DNA of 64,000 nucleotides, from the NCBI GenBank assembly GCA_006384855.1, contig VCJN01001730.1, forward strand, positions 124,001-188,000, written 5' to 3'. Positions 42,024 to 53,982 of the stretch are shown here, piece by piece. A program made the position numbers and the translations under genes. Positions within the stretch are counted from its first letter, which is position 1, and each line of letters opens with the position of its first letter. The notes under the pieces are model-generated. The model was given only the letters and a program-made list of their open reading frames with translations. It searched no databases and was not told the DNA's origin. This stretch comes from Tetraselmis striata (taxonomy: Eukaryota > Chlorophyta > Chlorodendrophyceae > Chlorodendrales > Chlorodendraceae).

Positions 42024-43964
42024 GATACGCGCGCGAGTAGCGCGAGATACTGTTCTTTCTGTCCTAATAAGTATGTTAAATACTTAAATACTTATATTCT
42101 GTTTGTAAGTATGTTAAATAGGATGTGGAAAACCAGGTGAGGGAGCTACCCGTGTCGGAGGCCGCGCTCTTGGGTATGGCGTCACATAGATTTCCCGCGG
42201 GCCCATCCCTGTCTTAACCCGTACCATACTACTATCTTTCCATGAGCTAGCAGCAGAAGGCGATATCAGGAAATCACCAAAAAAATGGACAATCAGAAAG
42301 GTCCTCATAACAGGGCGACGGCTGGTGTGACTCAGCCGTCTAGAAAATATACTACTATCCCTATATAAAAACAGTCATCTATTTCCGAAATGCGGTTATT
42401 TGATGTTGTACCCGTAGCGGCAGCAGAAATTGTAATATGTAGTCGCTACAGGTAGTCTCATACTGCTGCTGCTTATAAATACTGTAGTCGCTACTCCGTA
42501 TGATGCACGAAAACAGCGCAGCATCACTCGAGCAAGCAAAGCACCACCAGAATCCCGTATTAATATATGAACGTAATCCTTGAAATATACCGATGAGGGA
42601 CAAACACCGTGGTGCATGCATGCCAGACGCATTCCAATCATACATTTGAGGGAGAGAAAGCGAGAGACTTCCCGGATGTTGCCGCACTCAGTGCTTCATA
42701 AGAGAAACGGTCAACACAACTGCCGCAGCTGGGGTTCGGGCTTGCTCGCCCTGAAGACTGGGCCACCGGCGACGCACATCACCGAACTTGGCCGCACTGG
42801 CGCATCGGACCGGAGAGGATCTCAATGCCGCAGCGGCGGAACCCATGCTCATACTACGGCCATGTCAGAGAGGAGCACCTGTGGCCCACGCGAGCGCTGA
42901 TGAACTTCCAGTCCGTGACAGGGAGTTTATTGGTGGGTGGCGATTGCAAGTCACGGAGAGTGGGGATGCGGGAGATGGACAACTGCGCTCGTCCAAGTTC
43001 GGCAATAAGATCCACAGAGTCCCACAGTCACATAGCGCGCTGTGTCTGCCAAGCAGAACACACCGGCTGTTGTGTTTCCCTGAGTACCTGCCACGGCACA
43101 CTGTCTGTGGTGCCTATGTTGTGTAGATACTCTGATAGGACTGTAGCCATCTGAGCCATTGGGGTCGGGTGATGCCCTTTAGCAACCTCCAAGCCCCCGG
43201 GCTGGGCGCGTTGTAACCATACCATACCGACTAGTATCTCCCCCCGTGGCAGCGTGCTCTCGGCGGGGATGATATACCCTGATGCTGCTGTACTATCGGG
43301 TTTGGTTTGTGATGGTAGCGGATCTCATAGCATACATATCACCCTATAAATTGCAAAGCGGGATGCGGGGAGGATATATTGATTATAACAGTACCTGTTG
43401 CAGCTAGCTCATGTAAAAACAGGGCGCGGAGGGGTGACAGGGAAGACAGAGCAAAGGCCATCAGTGGCGACGGCACCAATCCTGGTCTATTCTGGGTGGC
43501 TGATGGTGGAGAGATCCCGAGCAGTCCATCGGCGCAATATGAGAAATGCTAATCAAACTAGCACACAGTGACACACCTCGTACATGCTGTATACCCCATC
43601 ACTGGAGTTCATGCCCCCACATGCAAGTCAGGTGTAATCAGCGCGCAGCTAGGAAGCCGCTCGTTATGCTCAGCTTCCCTCACCGCCCATGGCATCTTCC
43701 AGACGCCCCTTTCTCCAGTTTCTCTTGCGCCGAAGGTCGCTCTTGTTGTTCACGGAGCCAGTGCATGCTGCCTTGCTTCTCTGAATGATGACTGGCCATT
43801 GCAGAGTGACATGTAGTCATGGACTACAAAATAATTCCAGCACGAAAAACTAGGAAAGCGGGACATGGAACCCACTGAGGACGCACCAATGCCTGACCAG
43901 ACGCAGGGTCATGTCTTCAAAAACGGTGGTATCTCCACGAAGGGATGCTAGGGCAAGTACATGC
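42024..43964. other. Intergenic region with no supportable gene
   Basis: AT-richer sequence with only short ORFs. It holds copy 2 of the dispersed repeat (42248-42306), and TAAATACTTAAATACTTA-type short repeats at about 42070-42120. The 3' end of the secreted-protein gene enters from the right. Confidence 0.5.
42248..42306 (+). repeat. Dispersed repeat, copy 2
   Basis: Same as 16504-16560, with small changes (CACCAAAAAAATGGACAATC in place of the copy-1 middle). Confidence 0.8.
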
Positions 43965-44831
43965 CTAAGCATCCATGGACGCCAGCTCCAGCTCGACGTC
44001 GTCCGCATCCTCATCCATCAGGAAGGGTTCAATCTCCTTGCTACAGTGAGACACAAAGTGGGCGTCCTTCGGGCCGGTGGGGAATTCGCAGTCCTCCAGC
44101 CCGTAGTTGCCCAAAATGTCCATGTGGCCTTTCCCGATAGTCACCAGGCGGCAAGCATATTTGAAGGTGGGGTCAGGGATTGTCTTGGGGGTGCTCTCGT
44201 ACAGCTGCAACATAGGGGTTGGGGAGAAGCAGGGGATGCTTTAAACGACTGATGTCGTTCAGCCTCCCAACCCCTCACAACCCTGCTCGTCAGGCTGCCC
44301 CGCCTCCACTTTGCTGCAGACAATCAAATGAGGTAGCTCACCGAAAGCTTGTACTTGGTCATGTACTCGGAGGAGTGGTGCTTGCTGATGTCCTTGCGCT
44401 CAGTGTTGATCTCGTCGAACCAGATGAGGGAGTCCACGCTGGTATACAGCTTGTCGACCTGCGGAGGGGCAGAGGGCCGCGCGGTACGGCTGAGAAGGCA
44501 ATGTGCACGTCTACGGCTTTCAGGCCAACAACCTCACAAATTGCGTCGAGGTTCCAGCGTGGAATCCTGGGGTTCGAACCTCATGGTCGCGCACGAGCCA
44601 GAGCGCCGCGCCGGAGTAGCCCACCGTCCCCATCTTCTTCACGGGCTCCCCGAGAGGGTTGTCCGCGCCGCCACCTTCCGGGCGCGTGTGGTTGCGCTGC
44701 GTGCACTTCCAAGTACCCACAAACTCATCGGGAATGAAGCCACCCTTACGCCAGGCGGAAGCACCTGTAGCGCAAGCCACGAGGAGCGCTAGCAGAAGTA
44801 GGGCGGCGAGGGAAGACCGCGAGGCAGCCAT
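43965..44831 (-). CDS. Secreted protein of unknown function with a lipocalin-like GxW motif
   Basis: Three exons, 44831-44580, 44458-44342, 44204-43965, all GT-AG and all phase 0; 202 aa. A clear signal peptide (SSLAALLLLALLVACATGASA) is followed by a mature part of about 175 residues. FVGTWKC near the mature start resembles the G-x-W strand of lipocalins. Four to five Cys could form disulfides (TWKC, KYACR, LEDCEFP, SHCSK). The C-terminus is strongly acidic (LMDEDADDVELELA). I do not recognise a named family. The three-exon model is firm because every junction is in frame. Tandem repeats of about 103 bp lie just upstream at 44911-45106. Confidence 0.75.
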
Positions 44832-44910
44832 GGTAGCCAAGTCGCGACAGGCAGTGTTTTGTCCTGCGAGCGACAGTGAGCCACCGACGTTGGGTTAGAA
44901 GTCGGTGCAC

Positions 44911-45106
44911 ACGCACACATCCGTAAGTACGGCTGTGAAGGGGCTCGTGGGAGAGGGGGGGGGGGAGGGGGTGTCAAACGTAGCTGTCTACTCGTGATCC
45001 GCCGGGCGATGACACGCACACATCTGTAAGTAAGGCTGTTAAGAGGCTCGTGGTAGGGGGGGGTGTCAGACGTAGCTGTCTACTCGTGATCCGCCGGGCG
45101 ATGACA
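44911..45106. repeat. Tandem duplication, about 103-bp unit, two copies
   Basis: ACGCACACATC(C/T)GTAAGTA to GTGATCCGCCGGGCGATGAC at 44911-45013 and 45014-45106. The copies differ mainly in the G-run length. It lies in the 5' flank of the secreted-protein gene. Confidence 0.85.
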
Positions 45107-45555
45107 GGGCCTCAACCACGATCCGGGAGCCCGGTAGGGTCGGAGTACCGGCTGCGGCTGACACGTTGTATAATCTATTTGATGCGTAGGGTTGTCTATT
45201 TCCGCAATATTACGGACGCGTTTCCGAACCACGACCGAAGCACGTGTGCGCGAAGGTGAAGTTCATGCTTCGCTCTTACCTCAGTCACGATTATCTCCTG
45301 TATTGAGAGTGGTAGCACGGTGTCGCGCTGGACATGGGGGAAGTGGCCGACAAGCCGGCGGATGAGAGACCGAGCCAACGACGCGATCGCTCGTCGGGCA
45401 GGCGGATATCGACGATACCTGCTGCGCTGTAATGATATGGGTTTGGTAACACGGGGTGAGTCGGGCGAAGGCAAAGTACTACTACGGGCGGCACGCAGGG
45501 CGGGGGCGAGCCGGCGGGCGGGGGAAAGCTCCACAGACCCTAAGTACAGGTACCT
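45107..45555. other. Unassigned sequence between the tandem repeat and a LINE-2 tail
   Basis: No ORF with family features; nothing further seen. Confidence 0.4.
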
Positions 45556-45559
45556 GTCC

Positions 45560-47650
45560 CAGGGTCGTTTGTTTCTCCGCCCCCGGAACAGGACTGGCAC
45601 CAGTGAAACCCTTGCACCCTAGGACGGCCGTTTAGGCAGCAGCAATCCAGTGACGGAAAGCCCTGGGTAGGCGACGCTCCGTTACAGTCATCAAGCAAAT
45701 TGCCGAAGCATTCTTCAAGACTAAGCCGGCGCCGTCGCGCTCTGGATGGTGGCTCGCTCGTCGTCGTTGTCCTCCTCCTCGGTGGGGTCTGGTCCCACGC
45801 CGAAGCGCTGTTGTACGGTTGCCTTTGCCGCCGCCGTGACGCTGTACTCGGCCTCGCGGCGCAAAAGCTCGTCGCTGAGCTGCGCCACTGCTTCCGAACC
45901 ATAGTCCGCGAAACCGGGCTTGAGGAGGCTGCGGCGAACCACCTGTGCGACTGTCTTGGTCCGCGCATCCGCATCGTTCGACGCGTTGAGGCGGATAAAC
46001 GCCAGGAAGTCGCGCCGGTGTTTATTTGAGGCGTCGTAGGCCGCCACGCCCGCTTCAAGGAGGCGAAGGTCCTCCTCACCAGGGGGCTGCCGCTCTCTCA
46101 ATCGACGCGAGCGCCTCGCAGAGAGCCGCGTGGGCCACCGCATCGTAGAAGCCAAAGCAGTACAGAGAGCGGTACTGATCCAAAGTGGCCCAGTGCCGAC
46201 GCGCGATGAGCTGGCGGTGCGTCTCGTCAGATGAGATGTCGTACAGCTGGGGAATCGGAGAGAGGCCGGGGCTGGGCCGGACGGAAAAGCCGGGGCCAAT
46301 TAAATGAGCCCACTCCTCCCAGACTAAGGAAGGGGCAGCGGCACTAGGGCCACCGCGATGGGGCTGGGGCACGGAAACCTGCTCTGCGCGAGCCGGTGCG
46401 TCGTGCTGGGAGCTCGCCGCGGCAGCGCTACTAGCGGGCGCGCGGGGCTCGGTAGGAGTAGAACCACTAGGCCGCTGCAGGTCACTTCGTAGGGCTTCCA
46501 GAAGCTCCGTAAGCCCCGCGAAACCGGCCTCCAGCGCGGCGATGCGGTCTTCGGCTAGGCCACCAGGGGCGTCACCGGAGTTGTCAGGCATACTGAGCCC
46601 TGACAATGCCGTGCGCAGGGCGTCGTGCTAGCGCAGGCGGATGATATCGACAAGGATCGCTTCCCCTCGCGGCACAGGTGCCGCGCGATTGCTGGTGCGT
46701 GAAGCGCAACAGCAAAAGGGATGAGCGCTATGGTCTAGACAGTTGGCTAAGTAGTAGCTGCAGGCAGGCAGGGAAACAGGTCGGGAGCTGGTGCGGTCGC
46801 GAGTCCGCTGCTCACTGTCCCATCCTGGAAGATTCTAGACAGAGCCGATGACTGGCTACTGTGCTATATTTTCCAGGTGGTAGTCGTTTGACCGCACAAC
46901 TCGGTCCGTCGTCTGACTAAACTCAGTTAAGTACTTAACAACGATTAGAGGCCAATGGCGGAATTTCCAACACTGATGGATCACCGTCTAAAACACTGCC
47001 ATGAAAATACCCGGCACTGACCACGAAAGGTCCGCCCGACCCGTTTGAGCGTCGGCCAAATCGAGTAATGCGAGTTGGGGCAAGCCCCAACCCGCGGAGC
47101 AAAGCATTTAGGGAGTGCGATACATGTGCAACAAAGAAGGCAATGTGAGGGAGGGCCAGACGCCATAGCTGGAAAAAATTCCCATTCCCAGTGAAATCCG
47201 GGGCGCCGTAAAGGGTAAGTGGACCCCGCCCAAAACAAAGGCCGTTCAGTCCTCATGTGTAGCAGAAATAACCTGACATCCGGAACTAGCAACCAAAAAT
47301 TATGACGGTGATACCCCCACCGCGGGCACTCAACCAACACATGTTCGATAGTCTCAGATTCACCTCCGCCACATATGCATGGCAGTGTTCCAGGAACCGC
47401 TCAGGCATGGCATGAATCCGGGCCAATCGGCGGGCAGCGGGAAATACTCGAGTGCGTAATTGTATCATAATGTGCAGCCCGGCCACAACCCCCACGGGGA
47501 CACCCACACCGTATTGTGGCAACGGGTTTGATGCATAAGACGCATGGACATATATACACAGCAGGTTGTAGTGCGTGCTAACGATGCCGACGATTCGTAA
47601 CACGCCCACACCGATGCCATTACTAGTTTAGCGGCATCGCGTGCGGCTAG
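45560..47650 (-). mobile_element. LINE-2 non-LTR retrotransposon, 5'-truncated, interrupted in its 3' UTR
   Basis: On the minus strand, coding remnants (about 47610-46985, two frames) end in a Cys/His block (CICGGGESETIEHVLVECP), typical of the C-terminus of I/L1-type elements. A conserved tail follows (FPAMASGPPSHCLLCCTCIA, GRTFRGQCRVF). The 3' UTR matches the shorter copy at 59770-60178 (-) but is split by about 1.22 kb (about 45721-46942) carrying a gag-like frame. In the other copy the two halves are contiguous. Confidence 0.7.
45721..46606 (-). pseudogene. gag-like gene inserted in a LINE-2 3' UTR
   Basis: ATG 46606 (MSGLSMPDNSGDAPGG) runs 176 codons to a stop. A second frame carries on (EAGVAAYDASNKHRRDFLAF, QVVRRSLLKPGFADYGSEAV) to an acidic end and a TAG at 45723-45721, at the edge of the insert. 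A coiled start (EDRIAALEAGFAGLTELLEAL) followed by a helical core (YRSLYCFGFYDAVAHAALCE) resembles the layout of the YR-element gag proteins. One frameshift near 46076. No terminal repeats found. Confidence 0.6.
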
Positions 47651-48383
47651 TGATCTCCACTCAAGTGGAAGGTGCGTTCGCCCTACGTTCGCCCTAGCTA
47701 GTCGATCTAACCACCGCACAGTCCCCGGCGTCCACGTGTTAGGGGACTAGCAGTAGCGGCGAACCTAGAAAGCGACGACATCAGCTGGGAGCATGGGTTT
47801 TCATGACGGGGGCGAGCGCTATCGGCCTGACCTGCTGTAATTGGGGAAAGACTATACAAACCGGGTCTGCATATAATATAGCGACTATGCAAACCGCCGC
47901 CAGCCAAACCCCAATCGTACTAAAAATGCCCGGCACCCGCTAGGCCCGGCCGGACACTGTCGTTTTTGGACAGCCGGGCTTGTTGAACGGCACGGCCCGA
48001 GTCGCGAAGGACCTTGACAATCTCGATGCTCCAGAGTTGAGTACAGTTGATGATTAATTGGGCCGATGAGCACGATGTGACACCGTCTCACTGGCAAGGG
48101 GTATGGTTGATGCGCGGAGGAGATGCAGCGAGAGGCGTTCTACAAGGTGCTACCTCTTTTCAAGTCATCCACGGTGCCAAAGGAAGCCTCTGAGTACCAC
48201 TGTCCCTCCGGTGATGTGGAGTTGTCTCAAGCGTGCTCACTTGAGATGCCAGCAGAGTAGCAGACATCGACACCATCAATCTCAGCGAGCGGTTTGCCAG
48301 GTCCCTAGACAATCTGCAGCAGCAGTCGGGCGACATGGACTCCTCGTCGAGCATCGATTCGGATCTTTATCTAGCAACACGAC
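47651..48383. other. Unassigned sequence between LINE-2 and MULE remnants
   Basis: No convincing coding frame. 47848-47885 (inverted) resembles 55585-55620 (AAACCGGGT and GCATATAAT pieces), perhaps a shared element fragment. Confidence 0.3.
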
Positions 48384-49110
48384 TTGGAGGGGCAGGACTA
48401 CACGGTCATCCATGTTCAACACAACGCCCATCCTACGATGCATTACTTGGTTCTCTATTACCCCATTCGCATTGATGGTGGGATCGTGTACCGCATGACG
48501 TGGTGCACCTGCTACGAGTCCATCTCCTCCGGTTTGCCATGCCGTCACTTCTTCGCTGCTGGGGTGAAGACTCTTCCCCACATGTGTTGCTATGTCCACT
48601 GGGTGCTCCCGCATTGGCACCTGGCGTCACCACAAGGACAACAAGATGTATCACGTCTCTGGCATGGTGAAGGGGGCTGCCATTTCATCCCAGTGGCGTT
48701 GGGCAATAACACTGGAGTCACGATGACCGTGCTGAACCAGGCGACAGGGCAGCTGGTGGAGCTTTCTGTCCGCGAGGCCCAAAAGGCCAACGTGATGTAC
48801 GGGCGCATGTGGGGCAAGATGCGCACCTCGTGCTCTTTGGTGGTGCGGGAGCTCGGCGCCGTTCAAGACGACCTGTACGCTGAATTGGATGTTGCATAAG
48901 GTGGAGCATCGTCTGGCAACACAGGCGGCTCCCGCCGAGCTTGCGGATACCAATGGCGAGGGCATTCTAATAGATGTAAATATCAACACATTTTCGCAGC
49001 GACAGTGTGCTCAGGACCCCGCCCGTGCTGATGGGGCGCGCCGCGGGCAAGAAATCCAGGGCCGTGTGCGGCTGTTGCCGTGGGACTGTTGGACCCCGTG
49101 GCCATAATCA
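48384..49110 (+). pseudogene. MULE-type transposase remnant (SWIM zinc finger and zinc knuckle)
   Basis: The frame 48384-48899 (171 codons) carries a SWIM-type finger, CTCYESISSGLPCRHFFAAG (C-x-C...C-x-H), the hallmark of the C-terminal part of Mutator/FAR1-class transposases. After its TAA, another frame at about 49020-49110 has AVCGCCRGTVGPRGHNQRTC, the knuckle (C..C...GHN.RTC) usual at the end of these proteins. The DDE catalytic domain is absent upstream, so this is a 5'-truncated or decayed copy. No terminal inverted repeats were identified. Confidence 0.7.
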
Positions 49111-49540
49111 ACGCACATGCTCCAAAAGGATGGCTGATGAGGCTGTCGCCGCCTTCAGTCATGTTGCTGAGGGCCATGCACACGGAGGGTGAGAGCCCCT
49201 TCCCGCTGTTTGCAACCCATATATTGCACCTTGATTCAGCGCCATACTTAATTGCACCTTGTTCACAGCTGACTTATTTGCCACTCTCCCAGCATTCCCC
49301 ATTCTCTGCTTGGCACTTTCCTTTCACTAATGCGCAATTGTTGCCCCATGCTCGCATGCGGGCTTTCGTGGCAGGTATTTACGGGAGGCAATGCGATGGA
49401 ACTGCCCATAAGCGCTCTCTGTCCGTCGTTGCATGGTAGTTGCTAATTGCGCACGACTTTGGAACTCACTGCGTGCCTTACTGCTATTTTGTCATGCTGG
49501 ACAGATTGGACACTCGCCTAGTAGATAGAGCAGAGTGGCT
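49111..49540. other. Intergenic sequence up to the copia element
   Basis: No ORF or repeat of note. Confidence 0.4.
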
Positions 49541-49545
49541 ACCCC

Positions 49546-49857
49546 TGAACGGCTCAACCGATGAGTGATGGAAGGTGGAAGTGCTCGGAGCTACTTACAG
49601 TGGGTGCAGCGAGCCGGGCTCGAGCTGCTGGGACTAATGAAGTGAGCAGAGCAGCTGCGCGGGCCGAGCCTATTAGGATGGGCGGGGCGCGCGCACTAGC
49701 GTGCTGATACTAGTTCTGTAATCTACGATATCTACAGTACTATTGTCTTGTCTTGCTCGGGTCGGATGTGAAGTCCGGACGCGCGCGCAGCACGCCATCT
49801 ACTGATATTGGTATCAGTAGATTGCCAGAAGGACATGTCAAAGCACATACTCCAACA
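49546..49857 (-). repeat. copia 3' LTR
   Basis: 312 bp; on the minus strand it starts TGTTGGAGTATGTG and ends CCGTTCA. It contains a near-palindrome CTACTGATATTGGTATCAG. Confidence 0.95.
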
Positions 49858-49866
49858 GCCCCCCTC
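49858..49866 (-). promoter_or_regulatory. Polypurine tract of the copia element
   Basis: GAGGGGGGC on the minus strand directly abuts the 3' LTR; plus-strand DNA synthesis would start here. Confidence 0.8.
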
Positions 49867-49926
49867 GACGGTACACCGGGGGTTCCAGAACGGGACCCGT
49901 GTGGCGTCGTCACTTCCGGAGTGTGC

Positions 49927-52900
49927 TCACCAGCCCATAGCAAAGCGGGCGTGCTTCTCCAGTGCAGGTCGAGGCAGGGGTTTGGTCATCATGTCCGCCG
50001 TGTTGAGGTCGGTGGCGATGTAGTTGACCCTGACTGTGCCTGCCTCCACATGGTCTTTGACAAAGTGCCACTTGACATCAATGTGTTTCGTCCTATCACT
50101 GATGACAGCGTTTGTGGCGTAGCTGATCGCCCCTTGGTTGTCCTCCATCATGATGAGTGGTTGCACCGGACTACCAAGGATCTCAGAGACGAGCATTTTG
50201 AGGTGAATGCCATCTTTGATCGCCTGTGCCAATGACACTGTCTCGGCATCGACAGTCGACTGTGCAATGCCGCCACCGGTTTCCTGCGTCGCCGTGGGCA
50301 TAAGAGCCGACTTGTAGCTGCATGCCCCGTGATCTCCGAGACGGAACAGGTACCCACCACGGGATCGGCGCTGGATTAGGTCGGCGGCGAAGTCGGCATC
50401 TGCATAGCCGACCAGTCGCAGGTTGTCAGTCGAGTCGGCACCCAGAGTGATGCCACGATGCATAGTGCCTTTCAGGTATCGTAACACCTTCTTAAGCGTT
50501 GTCATGTGCATCACACGTGGCTCCTTCTGAACACTGCCCAGGATACCGAGGGCCGTCGTGATGTCTGGTCGAGTGCAAGTGCTGACGTACAGGAGGCAGC
50601 CCATCAGTCGCACGTACTGTGACCGACCATCAGCGTCCAGCAAGGGTGATTCGGAGATACTGGTAAGTGGTTGTTTGCAGAAGTCGGCCACCATAGGTAC
50701 GTCGGACTTCTTGCAGTCAAGCATGCCGAATCTCTCCAGAATCTCCTTGATGTAGGCTGTCTGTGTGAGGGTGATGCGTCGGTTGGGTCGATCGTAGGAC
50801 ACGGACATCCCAATAACCCAAGGGTCGTGTTGTCTCTTGACCACGAACCGATTACGCAAGTCAGTTTCAAAGCTGTCCAACCAAGTGTCGTCATTGCCAG
50901 CCAGTTCCATGTCGTCCACATAGACTCCCATGGCAGCGTAGATTTCTCCCTGCCGTAGGATGAAGATGCATGGGTCTGCCTTGCATTGGATCCAGCCGAC
51001 ACTGATTAGCCACATGGCCAACAGCTTGCACCAGTATCTGCCAGACTGGCGGAGGCCATACAGACATTTGAGAAGTCTGCAGACTCTGCCAGAACCATCA
51101 TCAAACCCCTGAAGCTGTCGCATGTACAGATACTCATCTGCCGGAATGGAAGCGTTGAGGTACGCCGCCACAGCATCAAGCTGCCGGAGGTGGAGCTGCA
51201 TGGCGGCCACGATGGTGAAGAAGACCCGCAGACTGGAAATGCGGATGACAGGTGCGTATGTTTCCTTGCACGTGTCGCCATCTTTCTGGTAGTTGCCACA
51301 TACAACAGCTCTGGCTTTCGCCTTGTCCAGGGTGCCATCAGGTGCTGCCTTGGCCACAAAGACCCACTGATTGGGTAGGATTGTCGCACCAGGTGGGCAG
51401 TCAACTAGTTCCCATGTACGGTTGGCCATCAGACCCTCATACTCCTTGTGGATGGCTGGTTTCCAGAGGTCGCGGAATTCTGGGCTCATCGCCTCTTTGA
51501 AGTTGCGAGGTGTAGGTATGCCCGCAGCACTCAAGAGTGCAACTGTCTGCTGCATGTTGCTCTCGCCGCTGGGGTCTGGAGGATAGCTGGCATAATCTGG
51601 TTGGGGGTCAGATGGGTCACGGTCCAAACAGATGCTGCCGCATGCCATCATGGCATGATACCGAGCTGGGGGTCGTCTCTCCCGGATGGGTCTGCTGTGC
51701 TGATCACTGATGGCTGTCTGCGCTGGGTGCTCTTGTTGCTCATCTAGATCCATCTCCACCGTGGGCTATTCTTCCTCAGCCTCAAGTATGATGGAGCTGT
51801 CAGTGTGTGGATCCGGAGCGAAGCCGCTCTCATTCTCGAGGAAACGGACATGGACGCTGACAGTGACCCTGCCTGTGGTGGGGTTCAAGACCATCCACCC
51901 AGGTGCGCTGCCAGGGTAGCCCACAAAGATGCCAGTCCAGGCCTTGGAGTCTAGCTTTTTGCGAGTGCCATCAGGGACCTTGACAAACACCTTGCAGCCA
52001 TAGACTCTGGCTTTGTCAATATGTGAATCAACATTGCCTTTGGTCAGTACAGAGAGCGGTGTCTGTCTGCCATCCGAATTACCAGCCGCTGTGACAGCAC
52101 GCCGGTTCTTCAGCCAGAACGCTGTGCTGATTGCGGTTGCCCACAGCCGGCTAGGCACTGACATGTCTGCCATCATGCTAGTGGCACTGTCCCGGATGGT
52201 GCGCCATGGCCTCTCAATCTTGCCATGCTGATGATGGTAGTACGGAGCTGTCCACTCAGTACGTCCCCCGATGCCACCTACTAGAGCGTCCATCGCATCT
52301 GTCTCGAAGATGGAGTCGCGATCAAAGCGGACCTCGGGAGCAAACGGACCACTGGACTCTGCCCAGTACTTGAGGTAATAGTGTCTGACCTCATTTAGCA
52401 TTGAACGCATGGCTGTCAGCACTTCTGCTGCCTCTTTGGTTCTCAGATGTCTGTGCCACTGAAACCTCGATAGGCGGCAAATGATGCCGATAGCCCAGCG
52501 ATAGCCACCTGGTGATGTGATGTGGATAGGACCCAGTGTGTCAACAGAGAGTTGGCTGCAGCATGCATCAGGGAGGGCTGTAGGCTCTCGGTTGGCAATA
52601 GCGGCTGTTGCTTTGTTGAGTAGGCAGGAATGACAGGGGAGATTCCTTACATCCGTAGGAAAGGCAGGTACAGCAGGTACACCATTGTGATGTTGTGCCT
52701 GGACTGTGCCCATGCCGGGATGGCCTAATCTCTTGTGCCACAGGACTGCAGAGTCCTTGATTGTAGCACTAAGCATGGCAATGCTATCTTGTTGTCCAGC
52801 AGGGGTAGGAGCAGCTCCATCCCCTGGCGCGAGGTCCAGTAGGTAAAGGCTGTTGTAGCCTCTCAGGCGCACCACTCCTGCGTCCATGGTCACAGTGCCA

Positions 52901-53982
52901 TAATCAGTTCCACCCGGAAAGTGGATGGTACCAGGTAGATGTTTCTGTAGCCATGACACGCTGAGTAGTCTGCCTACACCCATGGAATTCGTGTTGAGCA
53001 GGGATGGACAATAAACAGCTGGCATTCGCAAAGTGCAGTAGCCACCAGAGGTGAGTGTTGCCCTAATAGCCACAGTGCCGCCGCCCTCGATGACGGTGCC
53101 TACGCCACCAAGTTCGCCCTTGTTCGACTCGATTCGAAATGTTTCGAAGTCGGATTTATGTGCCGTGACATTCTGGGGAGCGCAAGCAGAGTCTGCGATC
53201 CATGCATGGCTGACACTTGGGGCGTTACTCAGTTTTGAGAAAAATGCCACGAGGGTTGGGGGAGCAGTGGTAAGGGTGGTCACCCCACTGAGAAGCATCT
53301 CCTCCTCCTCGAGGGTCAGCTCGTCGCCGGCGTCGGTGTCGTCGCTCGGCTGGTCGGTCACAGCTGCAGTGTTGTCGTCCTCGAACGCCGCGAGAGCAGC
53401 ACCGGTCGACGCCTTAGTCTGAGAGTCTCCGGGGTACTTGATTTTCAGGGCCTTGATTTTGGCGCGCTGAAAAGTCAGAATAACCGAGTCACTCGCAGTG
53501 CATTGGCTAGTTAGGTGCTTCTCGCCACAAGATCCACACTTGCCGAACCATGGCGACTTGTGAATCCTGCGAGCAGTCCTAGGCGGGTTCTGAGCTGTGA
53601 GAAATGCCGCAGTACCCACCGAAGGTGCGGGAGCTGAAGGAGCTGGTGTGGAACACAGTTTGGCATGGACACGGAGTTCGGCGAACAGCTCTGCCGCGGT
53701 ACACCGATGTAAGTCGACATTCCCTGCGACGACTGTCTTGATAGTATCGTATTTTGCGGGAAGTGCATTGAGCACTGTCGGTATCAGTAAGGAGTCGCGG
53801 AGCTGCTCGGTGACCTCCGTTCCATAGCTGCGTCGTATGCCTGGATAGCCTCCCATTTGCGGTCGAGGAAGTCGACAAGTGACTCCGTCGAGTTCTTGTC
53901 GAGTGTGCGATTCACTTCGTCGAGCAGTGACATGGTGTGGTGCACGTCCTGTCTGTCGAGACGATGGCACATATTGTCCCAT
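49927..53982 (-). CDS. copia pol: zinc knuckle, protease, integrase, RT, RNase H, with one in-frame TAG
   Basis: In element order: CGSCGEKHLTSQC knuckle; aspartic protease with DSA (WIADSACA); integrase HHCC (HKRLGHPG, CHSCLLNK) and D,D,E (LSVDTLGPI, VRFDRDSIFE, HQHGKIERPW). Then TAG at 51768-51766. The same frame continues for about 610 codons with RT (QWVFVAKAAPDGT, QLDAVAAYLNA, VYVDDMEL) and RNase H (YADADFA, VDAETVSLAQA, MEDNQGAI, TKHIDVKWHFVKD). It ends at 49927. The TAG is either a single recent mutation or a readthrough site between IN and RT. The 5' end overlaps gag in another frame, with continuity near 53815-53830 by a -1 shift. Confidence 0.93.

Noticed and set aside
44565..44585. 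B-box-like GGTTCGAACC
   Set aside because: Lies at the splice donor of the secreted-protein gene; no A box or cloverleaf.
49753..50235. Plus-strand frames within the copia element
   Set aside because: Shadows of the minus-strand pol gene.
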